DNA of 64,000 bases, taken from contig OX387204.1 of NCBI GenBank assembly GCA_947561715.1, positions 8,623,001-8,687,000 on the forward strand. The letters run 5' to 3'. The position numbers and the translations under genes are program-made. The notes beneath the pieces were generated by a model. It was not told the origin of the DNA and did not search any database. It worked only from the letters and a program-made list of their open reading frames with translations. The stretch comes from Ascidia mentula. Its lineage: Eukaryota > Chordata > Ascidiacea > Phlebobranchia > Ascidiidae. Numbering within the stretch: the first letter of the stretch is position 1; every line of letters starts with the position of its first letter. Shown piece by piece: positions 38,601 through 53,500 of the stretch.

Positions 38601-41598
38601 CTCGCAACAGACGAACCCCGCAAGCATTTCAATAATTGGTCACGAATCCCTGGAATAGGAAGCGTGGTGCGGTGCGGGCAAGCCAGAACTGCCCCAATTA
38701 ACTAAACGGTTACGCGATAAGGTAACTTGTGCTTTACGTAAGGTCACAGCGACCTGCCGGACTTTTCATTGCGCCACTTTGTCACGCTATCCGAAAGTAT
38801 CAACGAGGTCATTCTTGTAATTTGTCTGAATTTCTTCCCCTCGAACGTTTTTACCACACCACAAAAACTACAAAAGTACGAAAATTGTCACAAAAAAATA
38901 GTGACCAGTACTGCTTTGATCCAAGCTTTATTATGAAAACGTCACTAACCATTTCCCTTATCTGGTCTAACAACTGGGACTAATTCATTAAAACAAAAAA
39001 AAATATCGTTAAAAAAACTTCATTCTTTGTTTGGCTGTTTTGTAAAGAAAATGTCTACACTTTTTTATCGCATGTCCTTATAAACACCATCCACGATGTT
39101 GAACATAATGATAAACAAATAACCTTGACCTCACATTCAAACAGACAATAACGTTTATATCACCTGCAAATCCTGAATCATAACAATACAAAACTAACAT
39201 GACATGCTGTATACTAAGTCAACAAATTAACAACAGAACTTTAATGACTGCAGGTCGTGCTCAAGTCTTGTTTGGAAATTCGGTCCTTGCACGCAAATGC
39301 CCGTTAATTCAAATCAGGCTCCTGGCACAGACGCCTCTGACGTGGCGAGGCAACAGGAATTGTGCGACACGTGCTTGTCCGATTCACAAAAATCGCAGTG
39401 CTGGATAGCGCCTGAGATGATAATGCGGCCGGAATATGAATCATTCGCGTGAACGACAAACACAACCGGTTCGCAGAAAAACTCAGCCAGTCGCCTAAGC
39501 TGCTGATCATCGATAGGAATTACTGCACAATGACAATATTGCGTTTTTTGCTAACAGGAAAAAGTGTCGCAATATTACCAGTAACCTTTGAAATACCAAG
39601 TCTCAACGGATTACGTCGCTTTGTTGAAACACCCATGGTTTTCCATCAGTGCGCATCAAATCATTTCATATCGTTGTGTAATAGTGGGAAAAGGTACCTT
39701 TTGAACAATGTTTGTTGAGAAAGATTGCGCAAAATTTTACACTTATACACTGCGAAATGTCAAATCAGCAAGCAGAATGACTGCCTGCACGTAATATTTT
39801 CCAAATACGCGGGATTCACATTTAATTTCAAAGCGACCTCTGCGGCGCTTATGCACGGGATATTGCTCTATGCACGGGGACGTGCGACGGATTCTTGTTT
39901 ACCGCCTAAAACGTGTTCGACGAACAAAGGATTCGCGATGCCGCTCAACGCGGAGGCGAGCTGGAGAATGGAAACACAATCGCGCAGCGGTGAGACGGAT
40001 ATCACGAATAATTGCCGAGCCAGCGCTGTTTTCCGAGTACGTGTTGAACAAAGCGGACGCTGCCGATGATGGCATTTAAATGCCTGAAGATAGAATACAA
40101 ACGCTTTGCGTCGAGTTGTCTGTGTTCCCCATTGGAGCCGATCTGGCATCAGTCTTATTGCGACATTTAAAGGAAACAATATTTCCGTGGTTTGGCAAAC
40201 AACTATACTGACGTTATCTGTAGTCATAAGAAGATCGTGCTGAAACTGTACACCGCGTCGTCCATATTAACCTACATACTGTTTGCATACACAAGTTTCC
40301 TTCTCTGTATGATCAAATCGCTTGGAACTAATTGTAATGAAGTTATCCCCAGGTTTCGCGTTTCCATGCAATGTTACATGTGGCAAATATTAGTACCGGA
40401 GTATTTATTCCACCGCGGATTTGTTCTGTGCCTTGGTACATTGGGTGCCAAACAAATAAATTCCACTGTTTAATTCAAAGTACAGCAGATTTCCGATATT
40501 AATCTTAATCACCATCAATTTAAATGCGCATTTAGAACTAATTAAACACAGGACGTGGACTTTGTTCTATACTGGGTTTCCAAATCGAATAGGTGGCGCA
40601 GGTCATGATCTAAACTCCACCACAATGAGAAGTTCAGAATGCGTCGCGTACCATGCACGACAGATGGTTGCAGACAAAGAACTCGGGGTCAACCTCACTC
40701 TTTTTCTGTTGTTGTGTAACTGATGTTGTTGTGATGAGGGAAACTGTTAAGTTGATTTATTTTGATCCCAAGGGAATTACACAAACTCAGTATTCAAGTC
40801 TTGACTTTTCAATGCTTGAAATCTCGGTCAGTTTCACTTTTATTGCCACGCGAACATTTAATTGACAGGTTCGCACCAATTCTCTACAAAGCAAACAACA
40901 AACCCAGGCGGATCATGACTCTGTGGGGGCCACAAACACGCACAAGTTCATGCGCCCCGACATAACCTACAAATGCAAACGTAACTTCGATACAGGCAAC
41001 GGGGAAGAATAGAGGGAAGCAATAAAATATTCTGTACAAATCTTTCTAAAAGCGACACCGTGACGGCGGACAGCTAACGGCATTAGTTTAAACGGATTTT
41101 GCGATACCAACATTGTTAGAGAGACGAGAATGGCGCAGGGATGTACTGTGGTTTGGTTATACTAGTGGCGATGCATTAGTTATGAACCTCCCAACCCCGA
41201 GGGAAGGTTGTGGAAAGGTGAGAAGCGTTGGCAAAGAAAGGCTAGAGATAGGATGGTGGAAAAAACAATACATGCAGCTAAAGTATAAGTGACAGGTGGA
41301 AATAACAACAAGCATTTCTCCCTTGCAATGTCTGGGCGAGTGCACACAAGGTTGATGAGATGTGAAGTTTAATTCGATTTTTAATATTTCTAATTTACAC
41401 CACTAAATGATTATTTGCCGTACGGGTTAAGGTAGCAACAAATGACGAGTTTTGGCAAAACAAGCACAAACAAGTTCGACAAATAACGGTCCAGAAAGTA
41501 AAGCGGGTGCACAAGAACATGGTAAATTATCTCCCGAAATCTATTATTGATGCACGTTTGGTCGAGAGGACAGATGAGCTGGAATTTTGCAGAATTGT
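32652..41598. other. Intergenic, no gene recognised
   Basis: About 9 kb with no recognisable exon, tRNA or transposon end. Open stretches such as 33242-33763 (-), 33430-33870 (+) and 35910-36305 (-) overlap one another and look like chance frames in G+C-rich DNA. The last 230 bp contain the SEC31 3' untranslated region. Confidence 0.4.
41368..41373 (-). terminator. Candidate poly(A) signal of SEC31
   Basis: ATTAAA on the minus strand, about 226 nt past the SEC31 stop codon. It is the nearest signal variant found. Confidence 0.4.
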
Positions 41599-44500
41599 TT
41601 AAATTCGCAGTTGCCCAGCGATTTGAAGCATGGTTTTCACGCCAGGCATGAAGGCGGAGATTTCGGAGAAGTTGGAATGTGACACGATATGCTGATGCTG
41701 ACGTAACCCGCTCGTATAGTCACGTGCCGAGATGCTTTGCGCCACCTGGTGGAGGCCAGCCACCACGTTCTGCGACAGCTAAACAAAAACAGGTTCAGTG
41801 ACTGCCGGACTACCGGCAAAGCATGGGACACATTGAAAAAATATAAAAACATATGCAATATTTTTCAGGAGCAAACATTTAAGAATTGTCGTCGAATATT
41901 CACAAAGAAATCTTTTCTTGGTTGTGTATCGATAAACACTTACCGTAGATGCTCGCAGTTTGTCGTAGAGAAATTCCAAACGCCGACTGCAATCTTCCAA
42001 TTTCCGTTTCATTTGCTGTCACATAAATTGGTTACACATATGCATTAATGTGTTTTATGGTTCATAAAGAGGTTTCATAAGGGGCAGTATATGGGGTATG
42101 CAACAACAGCAGTTTTCCGCATCAATTATCGCAAGGGAGATGTCTCCCTTGTAATCTTTTGCAACAAATATCACACACAAAAAAAACGGTTTAACGAGAT
42201 ATGTGAAGGGGAAAGTTGTGATGATTTTGTAATGTATAAACATGTAGCTTAACGATCACATTTACGCAAAGTAAACGCCAAACAATCGTTCGTGTCCCAA
42301 GAATTACCGCGTTGGTCGCTTGACTGTTGCATCGCTTAATAAGCTCGTCGAATTGTGTTTGCAATACTTGATGCTCAGCGGGTATGGGAGCCTTGGGTAC
42401 AGCCTTAGGAGCAGCAGTTGGCACAGATGCAGTCGGTATAGGTGCTTGCTGTGAAGAAGAAGTGCGTTGAGATCACCGTATTATTCGCGTCACTGTGATA
42501 ACCAAGTAATCGACCGGTTGGAAAAATACAAGGTTACCTCACTTCTTTCCACTCTTTTATTATAATTATCAAATTTGACAAGTAACTCTGTAAAATCGAG
42601 TTTGATGAGTGTATTAACATCACTGAAAACGATATTAATGTTTAAGACTTCCCCACTTTAATACATTTCTCAGTTCTGAGAAATTCAATTTACTGATACG
42701 TCTTGGTAAATATCGTTTAAAGGTCAGCGGTCGAAGTATGACACAACCCCAACCTCACCACACAACATTAACCTTATGCGAGATGAGTCATGACCTCCAC
42801 AACCGCGCGTTTGCAAGTAAAGCGGAGTGGGAGAAATATTCGTTACAGCGACTTTTGTATTATATGACAAGAAAAGTGGTTCATCGTGCGTTTGACAAAT
42901 GTCAAAGGGTTTGAAAGCAATTAGGTACGTAGAGTAAAAAGCGATTGAACCAAAGATCCTAATAGCAAAAACGTGTTGCATGTAATTTGCATTGACCATA
43001 GAGATTCCCTCTATAATTCAAAAATAAATCACAAAACAAATACAAGCATTACGACTTTACTTTATAAAATTTGTGAAATAAGTCACTTACTTCCAACAAC
43101 ATGTTGACATATTGTCGTATTTTCTATACCTCTACGAAATTACTGGTAGCCAGTAGTTTTTTTTACACTATCTATACCGTACGACCGCTTCATTAACTAG
43201 CTACCGACTGCGGCAATTAACGTTACCATGCTGCGACTTTCTCGTAAAAACAAATACAAAGACCTCATCTACCAAACTAAAGAAGTACTTCAAATTTCAA
43301 ATGTATACCAATTAAACTACATCTACAACACATTGAGCGCTCATTTTCGTTTTAGTACTAAAGAATTTTGCTTGGGCAAAAGGCTCAGATGTTGAGGAAC
43401 AATTGGTGTGGATTCTACAACGTGGTTAAACACATCTACGTTAGGCATCGTTTACTCCGACAGAAATTTGACTACAATCAACCTGCAAATAATCGACGTC
43501 CAACAATTCACTTTCCTCGCTGTAGCTTGTCTCAGTTTGCTTCATAAAATATTTTTGTTCAGGTTTTAATTTTCGGTACTTTTTTGCTATCATAAACCTT
43601 TCATTAAATTGTTGTTGTGTGCATAATAACCGGACATGGATATTCCACATTTTAAAGTACAAACATGTGAAAAAAATACATGAATCTTGTCGTGGTAATA
43701 CAGTAAATTGTTTGACAAACGTATTATTTACCTGCATTTGCTGAACCATGTTAGCAGCTTGGGTTTGTGGGTTCATGGGCATCTGTTGCGGATAACCCAT
43801 TGCAGGTCCATGAGCCATCGGTGCCCCGGAGGGTTGGGGTTGTTGCATAAAACCGGGGTGTTGGGGGGCACGAGGTTGGGGTGCTGGGGTCATTAGATTC
43901 AGTTCTTCTGGTTTTATAACTGGTTGCATTGGTTGCTATGGAAACAGGTTGCAGCAAGATAAAATGACCTTTCGGTTCAAAACCTTTTTCTCGGATTTAC
44001 AAATCGGAAAAAAAACATACAAAACATTTTTTTATTTACATGTTGGCTACACTTCAGAAAATCTGAGGAGATATCGAAAAACTATGAAGTGGGCACAGAT
44101 AATCGGGTCTGGTGACCGACGTTTCATTAATTGTCGTACAAACACAACAACATACCTTCTTTTTACGTGGGATTCTGTTGGGGTCCAGAGCAGGGGGGTC
44201 ATTCCATCCAGCTGATGATTTTCTCAATGCGTCACCACCGCTCGGGGGAGGACCCGGCATAGAGGAAGGGGGGTTCTGTGTAGGGGCCTGAGGTTGCATT
44301 TGGCCCACTTGGCTCCTGGGTCCGTTTGAAACAGCTGGTGGCTGATAAGGTTGGTAGGGCGAAGTCATAGTTGGCTGAGGTTGTACCTGTCACAGGTATA
44401 GTGTTGTTCAATATGACATACGTGGGAGCACAGAAGTTTTGCTCCAAAAACAATCACTTTATTCAGAAGCTGCATTTACAATGTTTGTTTCTAAATTATT

Positions 44501-47500
44501 GCATGCACGATTGTAAGAGAAATCGATAACATGAACCATAAGTGAGTGGCAATATCCAGTAATACAATAATTATTTTACTTTTCATAAAAAAAACACTTC
44601 ATTTTTATGGTGATTGTATTCTCATCAGGATGTGTAGTAATGTGTATACAAGTGGAAAATCCATCCACTCACCTGCATCATTGCCGCCGGTGCGGAAGAT
44701 TGCATGGCAGGGAAACTCGGTGAAGCGGAAACCGACTGAGGGTTGTACAAGCTTGCTGGAACCTGTGGCGATCCTGGTAAATAATTAATAAATGATGAAG
44801 GTGGGGGTGGGGAAGGCGTGCCTTCAAATACGAAGGACGAGCAAGGGCGTTGAAGGCTCGTCAACTAATTGGAAGCGACGCGTGATCCCTGACATATAGC
44901 TAACAATCAGGGGAACACTAAAATACGTTGTTCTGGTTGCGGATTTCATGCTATGCGAAATATCTATGCACAATGCAAAAAGAAATTGTCAAAGCCGGTG
45001 ATATTAGTTTTGTTCTTTTATCCAAAAAATGTACGCTTTGATTTGAGGAACAAAAGCATTAAAAGTCAGACAGGAAATCGATTTTCAAAAACAAATATGG
45101 GTCATCGCAATGACGGTTAACTAATAATCAGCTGTAACCTTGCTGACTTCTTACCAGTGATTATAAATGCCATTCAATACGGGATAATGGTGTCTTGCTA
45201 ATCTACAATAGACTATTGGAGCGGTGATTAAATCACTACAAAAAGTCCCAAATTCAATGTAAACGATCGAGGATGCGGGATTTCCAACGGCCGAGAAATT
45301 CCGACTTGCGGGGAAATTTTTACTCCTAGTTTGTTTATTTCATTCGTCTCGCGGCGCTTATAATCATTCATACGCACTGAACTGACTGGCGCAGACGCAC
45401 AAATATAATCAAATGATATATCGGTACGTTGTTCATACCAACCTGTGTACGCATTTCTCTGTTGCAAGGGACGTGTAGACGAGTACGGGTTCGGCGACGG
45501 CTGACTCTGAGACCGCAACGCTTGCGAACGTGGCTATAAAGAAAATCGGAATGTTGTGCATTCGGAGACGTATACAGAGTCGGTTCTAAGGGGTCTGATA
45601 ACATTATTATTAGGGCTAAAAAATTAGGGATTTTCCCCAAAATATTTGGACCATTCCCCTTTAAAAATCCGAGATATGTCCATGTTCACATCATAACAAA
45701 AAGGTGTTACATGTAGCAGATTAATACATGTAGTATCGACTCTTGGTCTTTTCGAAAATAAAAGTAACATGACGTAAATATTATTAAAAAACTTACATCA
45801 CAAGCTGAAATATTGGGATCTTCCCAAACACTGCAGATGCAGGCCTGGCGATCAATGTAACTTATTTAATAACACTAAAAAAAAACAGTAGCTTTTTGCT
45901 ACAGGATCACCCTGGCTTATGATCAGGAATATATATATCGCCCTATGGGCATTTTCAGTTCCTCGCAGTAAACAAAATATAATATTCAAAAATCATCTTA
46001 CTGTGTACGATTGCGGCTGAGATGCGGTTTGAATCATTGACGTAGCAGCTTGCGAGTAAGCATTCTGCTGTGTTTGTCGGCCGTACATATCTGCAAAATC
46101 CGTAATAGCTCGTGTGTCAGCGCTTTCTGGCGAAAGAAACTAAGATCACGTGATAAACCTCTACCTCGTCTCTGGGGAAGCACCTGAACTTCGGGTCGTT
46201 GACCGAAACGAATTCCGTCGCGAGCAAATGGGAAAGGGGGAGGTTGGACGCCGGCCACCATATCACCCTGGGCGTGGAATAGACGATCTTGTAGTATCTG
46301 GATGACCTCCTGGGAAAAAGGTGTTAACGCTTGACATCAGTTTGTAAGGACGAAAACACAAGGGGAGTATCCGCTTCACACCAACGCATTCCGGTCATGC
46401 CGAAGGTTTTTCGCATGGGCATTATTTTGTGCGCGACATTTCAAACACTCCCGCCAGTGTTTAAAAACCTGCTACGAGTGTGATTGTAAGTTCGACCGCT
46501 TTTATGTAAAAACAGCAATCCTTTCAAACTGATGATGGCATAAGTTTTTGCCGAAACGTCTTCTTTTAAACATGACAGTGTTAATAGCAATATGGGCCAG
46601 TCCCTTTATACTCAGAATTATGAGAAAACCCGTGAGTTGTGTTCCTAACAATCCTTTTTTTCAGTAGAAAGGTCATTGTGTCGAATAATATATAATCGCC
46701 TAATCATAGACATCGTCAGTCGTGACAAATATCAATAACTTTACGGCCATCTAACCTTGTTCGAAGTTCGAGGTAGGATTTCCATGGCAGGTGCAAGTTC
46801 TCCTTGTGCAGCGAGCAGTGACGCGTACTCCGCGAGTTTGTCGGCAGATGCTTCACCAAAACCCGCCGCCGAACGGCCCTGACTCTGTTGCTCTACCACG
46901 CGGAAAAGAACCATAATTTTTTCGACCAGATCCTGCAACAACAACTCATTACAAAAAAGGTTGTGTCCTTTCCTGGAGCTTAATGGCAAGATTTGACATT
47001 TGGTTTGTATGAACGTATGTATCTTGCAATGTTATAATTTAATGTTAATTGTTTTTTTAAACCAGGTTGGAAGCAAGGTGTTGATGAATATGATCAAACA
47101 TTCTTAAGTAAATTTTCTTTGTATTTCGTTTTTTAATGCTTTTTGCCTCGTCTGGGCCAGCGGAATTTTTAGATGAGCACAAGATGAGCACAAAAGTTCC
47201 GTACGTCAAACAATTTAAAAAATAACTGCACCAATATTCTTGCAACCATTCTTCGCATGCAGTGACACAAATAGACTAGCACTTGTAGGGGTAAAAAGTA
47301 CACTACCACTATTCTGTAACCTTACTTGTATAGCTTTGCATCCATCATCACTTTCGTCGCTCTTTGGTTTCGCCGAATCCCAACATCTCACCAACCTGTC
47401 AATATTTCCCGAACAAATGTAACAAAGGCAGGCGTGGGCTCTGTTCTCTGCGCTGCCCTCTAAACGCCCACCGAGCTCGTCTGCGAAATAAAAACGTTGC

Positions 47501-50500
47501 GATTCTAAAGATATGCAGAAACAGGGACATATTTTTAATTTGTATATTGCGTGTTTTCAAAACACATCCGACTGTGGCGATTTTCTTTAATTTATCGACA
47601 TACACGAACACAAAGTCACAAAAAACTGCAGGAATTATATCCTTTGCTTTAGGATCAGACGGAAAACAATCTTTCAACATTGCACCCGGGAGTGTAAGAC
47701 GTTTATCTTACCACACAAAGTGATCAGTTCGTCAGGACTTGCGTAGGTGAGAAGTGACGCGAGAGCTTCCTTCCAATTCTCGAGCTCGCATGACTTTACA
47801 ACGTCTTGCCAATCTTTCGTCACAACCGCCGATAAAAGCTGAACGGATAAAATAAATATGAAAAACTGATCGTAAATACAATAAAAATAAACCACGCGAG
47901 TAAGAGTTCAACACAAATTTGTAATATGATCTGACGCAAAAATTAATGGATTGTTCTGATCGCAACTAAATTATGTATTACGTCCTCGTGTACTTATAAC
48001 AAGTGAATTACTATTAAATGCCATGTGCGACTTATTTTTTGGAAAAAGGAACCTACTCTAGAAATCTTCGACTCAGATGCAGCAAAATATTTCTTTTGCG
48101 TTTTTTCGAGCAATTGTTCTCCTCCTGCGATTGCAATCACGATCGCGTCGGCCATCCTGTCGCCATGGAGACATAGATCAACAGCTGCGTCATAATCACC
48201 GATCAATAAAGCTTGGCTGATCATGCTGTCCAAATCTGTGACAAATCAGTGAGAGTTATACAAAACATTGTTGTCACTGCGTATTTTGTAAAAACTTTTC
48301 GAATCAGGCCCAAGTCTCAATTTAAAAGAATCAAACTCTTAACTTTCTCGTTATTAAGACAAATACAAACTTATTTTTTACAATGGAGAAATTACCGAAA
48401 GTGTTAACTTTCAAAAAAAAATAACAATCTTTGGAAGTCAAATCAATACATCATGATTGCTAAAATCAGTCAGCTGGTTTTTATTGAATTTGGCCTGAAA
48501 ATTGACATTGCTAGGAATGGTCAGCTTTGTGATGAAAGTTCGAGTTTTACAGAAATTACACGGTTTTAAGTAAAATTTGACTCATGGTCGTTACATGGTC
48601 AGCATCATAACCAAAACGTAATTCAACCAATAATCTTTGCAATTCTTGCCGACAGAAGAGTAAAACACTGCGGGTAATGCAGTTGAAAAAAGCCGATGGC
48701 AGTCGGACTTAAATCAGTTCGAGAACATTACGTCATGATTTTACGGATGGTTTCGCGCGATAGCGGTTGCCACGCATAAATTGGATAATGTCGGCCATAG
48801 ATGCACGAAATACCACGAACCGCAAGATGGGAACGGTAGTGAAAAGGAAAGCCCGGAATTTGACGAAAGAAAATTGGAGACCAGCGTCAATCAGTGTCAA
48901 CAGAGCGTAACAAGTAGTGCCAGGCTATATTTATACGTCGGAGTAACCACTCCACTAACAGATGTGCGACGTTGTCAAACCTAGATAGTAAATTCCACAA
49001 GCAAGGTTTGAAGCACAACAACGTTAGAAAGAACTGCATTGAGTGACAGAAACCAAAAAACTGAAAATAGGGGGTGGTCGGTCACAGTCAAGCGAGTTTA
49101 CCCGAAAGAAATGCAAGAAAAAGGAGCGGAAAACGATTCACGAGCAATACTGCGACTGGGAACGTTCAAGTGGCACCGAGAAACCGCTGTAAGGAAAAAC
49201 GGAACAAGTTTACAACCGAAAGATTGAGTTGCCGATGGATGTGGCTTTGCTCAGTGTCAATGCGGTTCATTTTGAAAGCTGCTTGTTAGTGAGGCCTTCT
49301 TGAGTTATGAAATGCAGATGGAAAAGATTATAGGGATTAGGAATTTGTCTGACGGATCTTGGAATGATGAGAGGTTCGGTATTACGTAAACGCGGTTATG
49401 AGAGAGTTGTTGAAGTTGGGAGAAATGAAGAATGTTTTCATAAGGAAGCAGCGCTTCAGAATGTGTTTTTGATAAAATCATCTCACAAGTAAAAATTTGG
49501 GGGAATAATAATTCTTTGTTCAGTTGCCACATTTAGTCAACAAAACACTGACTTTTCAGGCTCTAATGGTCAGTAATAGCATTAGTTCTGTAATCGCTTT
49601 TTGAACGAATCAATATTTTGAATGAAATATTCTTTTTTAAAGTTAGTAAAACTATTGGTCCTGATCATTCAACAGCGAATAAAAAGCATGAGGCAAAAAC
49701 AAATAACTTCGCAATTATGCGGCGAAATACGCTTGGTCCGTATTTCCTACTTCTAGTGATTATTACTAAACCACACGCTACTGATACATGCGAACACAAG
49801 AAACGAAACATGCACAAGAAAGTTACGCGGTCTCCCCAGTAGTTCTACAGTGGCCGAGTAAAATGCGTCGAGCCGTTAACAAAACAAGGAGCGGGGTTTT
49901 GAGGCAAAATAAGAATCATCGTCGACGCATAACGGCGTGAAGGTTTGGGTGAGCACAATGAACTGCTGGTGGCGCTTCAACGCTGCCACATTCCTGGATT
50001 ACTTGTTATGGGAAGGAGGGAAACTCGGCGCCCATTCTTAGATAAGACGTCTATGAGCTTGCGTTATTATTGTGGCAGCTGCGTGAAGCCTTCTCGCGTA
50101 CATACGAGTTTATTGGATTTGGCTGTGGTTGCTTAACAGTATAGCACATTGACACATAGAAGGTCAGTTCGATTGGGTGTTCAAAGTAACATCTGGTGTA
50201 AGATAATTACAGGAATGTGTGCTTTGAATATAGTTACAAAATTCTTGGGAATAAAAGGCGTCACGCAAATTACGCAGTTTTTGTTAAAAACACACACACT
50301 TAAGTTAATGTCCCTTTATCCTAAGTGGTTTTCCTAAACCCTGGAATGTAAGAACGAAAATTCGCCTGGCGGTTGGTAAATGATGAACTACAACCTGTGA
50401 AACGCGAGACCGAAAAATAGCTTTCACTACCTTTACAGTTTTGCATCATCCAACCCCGTGGAGGAATTTAATTTGAAAATACATTTGCTTAAGCGCCTTA

Positions 50501-53500
50501 TTGATTTGCGCAAGAGTAAACTATCAACGTTGCAGTCCTAATATCAATAAGGGTCAGTGCGGAGACCTTCGATTCAATGAGTAAAACGTGTAAAAGTTAC
50601 ACGAGCGTGCGGCGCTCGGCGGTGGCAACAACATGCGGCCGAATGAAATCAATGAATCGTTGTTCGACCTTTCAAGAGGGGTTTAAACCTGCGCAGGTAA
50701 ACCCTCTCTATGGCATGTTTGCATGGAAGGAGATGCATCCTGTCGCTGTGTTGAAAGCTTTACCCTTCAGGGGCTGTTGCTCTGAAACGCTAGTTAAGTG
50801 TTCTTTACAGTGTTTTTCTTTTAACTCAATAGCTTGTGAAGTGCAAAGTTTTGCTAGTGGAAGGAATGTTGTTTCTGTGTTGTTGCTGTGACAATAAGGA
50901 TGATGGTGTGAATGCAAGATGAGCCCTGAATGATGTCATCACAGCACAGGGAGGATAAACTTCATGAGATTGACGACTTGTTGCGGAGGTGTCACAATGA
51001 AGCGGTGTACCAACTACTGCTTGATGAAAGACAAAAACTAAAAAGAGATTTAAGACATTCAAGCAAGCACCATCAGGATGACAGACATCGCTATGGTGAC
51101 AGACCAAAGTCAAGGAGTCATGCACCCAGTAACAGCGAAATCCAAGACAGCAAGTCGATGGGTAAACATGGGAATGAAAAAAAGAAAGCAGCTACACTGG
51201 ATCCAAGAATGGAAAAACGCAAGGATGGCTCAAAGGATCCCCATCTTAAATCTAATTCTAAAAGTGAACACAGAAAGGTATGAATGTCTTCCATTGTTTT
51301 GAGACCACCAGCAGTTTTTGTATCTTCAAACTTTGGCAATTTATTATGTTTATATACAGGAACATAGAAAGACCGAGCGATCCAAGGAGAGAATTTCAAA
51401 GCAAGCTGGAAACAGTGAAGACAAACTTTCACATGCAGCAAAGGTAGAAGTACAACCAAAAAAACAGAGAGAACACAAAAAGCTTCAAAAAGCTGTGTCA
51501 GAACCCAGTGATAATGGAAAGGTAATCTTTTTATACTTTTAACTTGAAATGTTTTGTTATAAGTTCAATTTGCTTTATATAAACCTAAATTAATTTTTAG
51601 AAATCTGAAGACAAAAATGACAAGAGAGAGAAAAAATTGAAACAAAGCAACACAGAAAGTAATTTAAACAAATTTGAGCAAAACGAGAAGCAAAAAACAA
51701 CTATAGATAAAAAGGCAACTTCAGAAACTAAAGATCCTAAAATGGAATCTCAAAAATTATCCCATGAAAAAAATACACATAAAAAAAATGCAAGGACTTC
51801 AGGCAAGAAGAAAGTTGAACAAACTCATACAAAGAAGCAACAGCATCAGATGCCTGAAATCAAACTTCACCCACCCATGGAACCACCTTTGAAAGAGTTT
51901 ACAGCTGATGAAATAGAGCAAATGTCAAAGAACCATCGTGCCAAGTTAAAACCGACATATATTGAAAACACTAAAGACAATTCAACAACAACAACGAAAA
52001 AGGTGAAACCACCTACAAGCCCAACTACACCCAAAGCCGCCATGTGGAAAGAAATATCACCAACGTCAAGCAATGAGAAGGCAAAGACTCTTCCAACCAG
52101 CATCAAGGTGGAGGATTCTTATCATCAACCAGTAATTCAGACACTAAGAAGGGGAGACTTCAATGCATCGTCTGGATCCAGCACCATCTCTTCACGCCTT
52201 ATGAAGTTAAAAGAAGGTGACAGGAAACCGACCAAAAAAGCGTCCACACCTGTCAATGGTGTTGCAACACAAACTGAAAGGTAACATAATTAAATGGCAG
52301 TTTATATCTGTATTGGATTGACAGCATTTCTTCATCCAATTTAAATTTAAACTACTTCAATGTATGTTTAAATGCCCTTGAACTGATTTTGAGTTTGCAT
52401 TTATTATTTCCACTTTTTTTTAATATATGTAAACTATCTCATTGCAAATTTAGCTTTTTATTTCCGTTTGCAACTTTTAGAGATGGCAACAAAGTTCTTC
52501 CACCGGCCAAAGCGGAAACCAAAATCATGACTGAGGCAAAGATTCCCAAACCAAGGAATAAAATGCACAAGCTTTTACGATGGCAACAAAGTTCACCAGC
52601 AGTGTTGGAAGAACATAAAAGACCACCATATTTAGATATTGGAAATGGCTCAGTGACAGAAAAAAAATCTGAAAACACGAAACCCAGTTTGGCAACAGGG
52701 GAAAATCAACAAGTGGTGTTTCATGTTGATTTGGATGAACTAAACAGAAGAAACAGCAAAACAAAAACTCTTTCTTCATTTTTTAAACAAAGGGTGACAA
52801 GAACAAAGAGTGCAGAAAAAAGGTAGTCAATGTCAACATTTAATAAAAAGAAGTAACGATTTAATAATATGAACACTTGGTGCAATAAAGGGCACACTAA
52901 GTTTGAAACTGGATTTTTATATTTGGAGACATTATTCAATTGCAGTTTTCACAATTTCTTTGCTAAGTTCAAGCTTAGTTAAAGTGACAAATTCACCACT
53001 CCCACATGTTTACAGACAAACAACCACAAAGGAATGTGAAACTCAGACCGTTCCATGGCTAATTCCTGCACTTCTCATGGAGCAAGCCACGCAGACAGCC
53101 CATGTTAAAGTGTTATCTGCATCCACTCAAACATTTACAACTGGAAGGGTGGCAGCTACTCAGACAATTATAAGAAAGCATGATAAAGCGGTCCAATTTC
53201 AACCTCGCTGTTTTACCACAGAAACACAGGTGAGGTGAAAGTCAAATGTATGAGATGAATTTTGTCATTGAATGAAAAAAAATGTCATTGAAAATTTTGT
53301 CAGCCAACTTTTTTGTTTCCATGGATAATGCAATGCAAGCATGTATTATTATTATTACTGAAAAGTCAATAATCACAGCATAAAACTCATTTGTTGATCT
53401 TGGTGTTAACAGACAACATCGTCCGGAGTGGCCTCGGAGACACAAACGGAAGATGAGGACAGTCCAGTTTGGGGTTCAGCAAACCGTCTCAGTCTAGACA

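Noticed and set aside
47380-47395. GTGAGA donor-like site inside SEC31 exon 16
   Set aside because: Reading through it gives [12 protein letters not shown], matching the Sec31 family, and the true donor lies at 47325.
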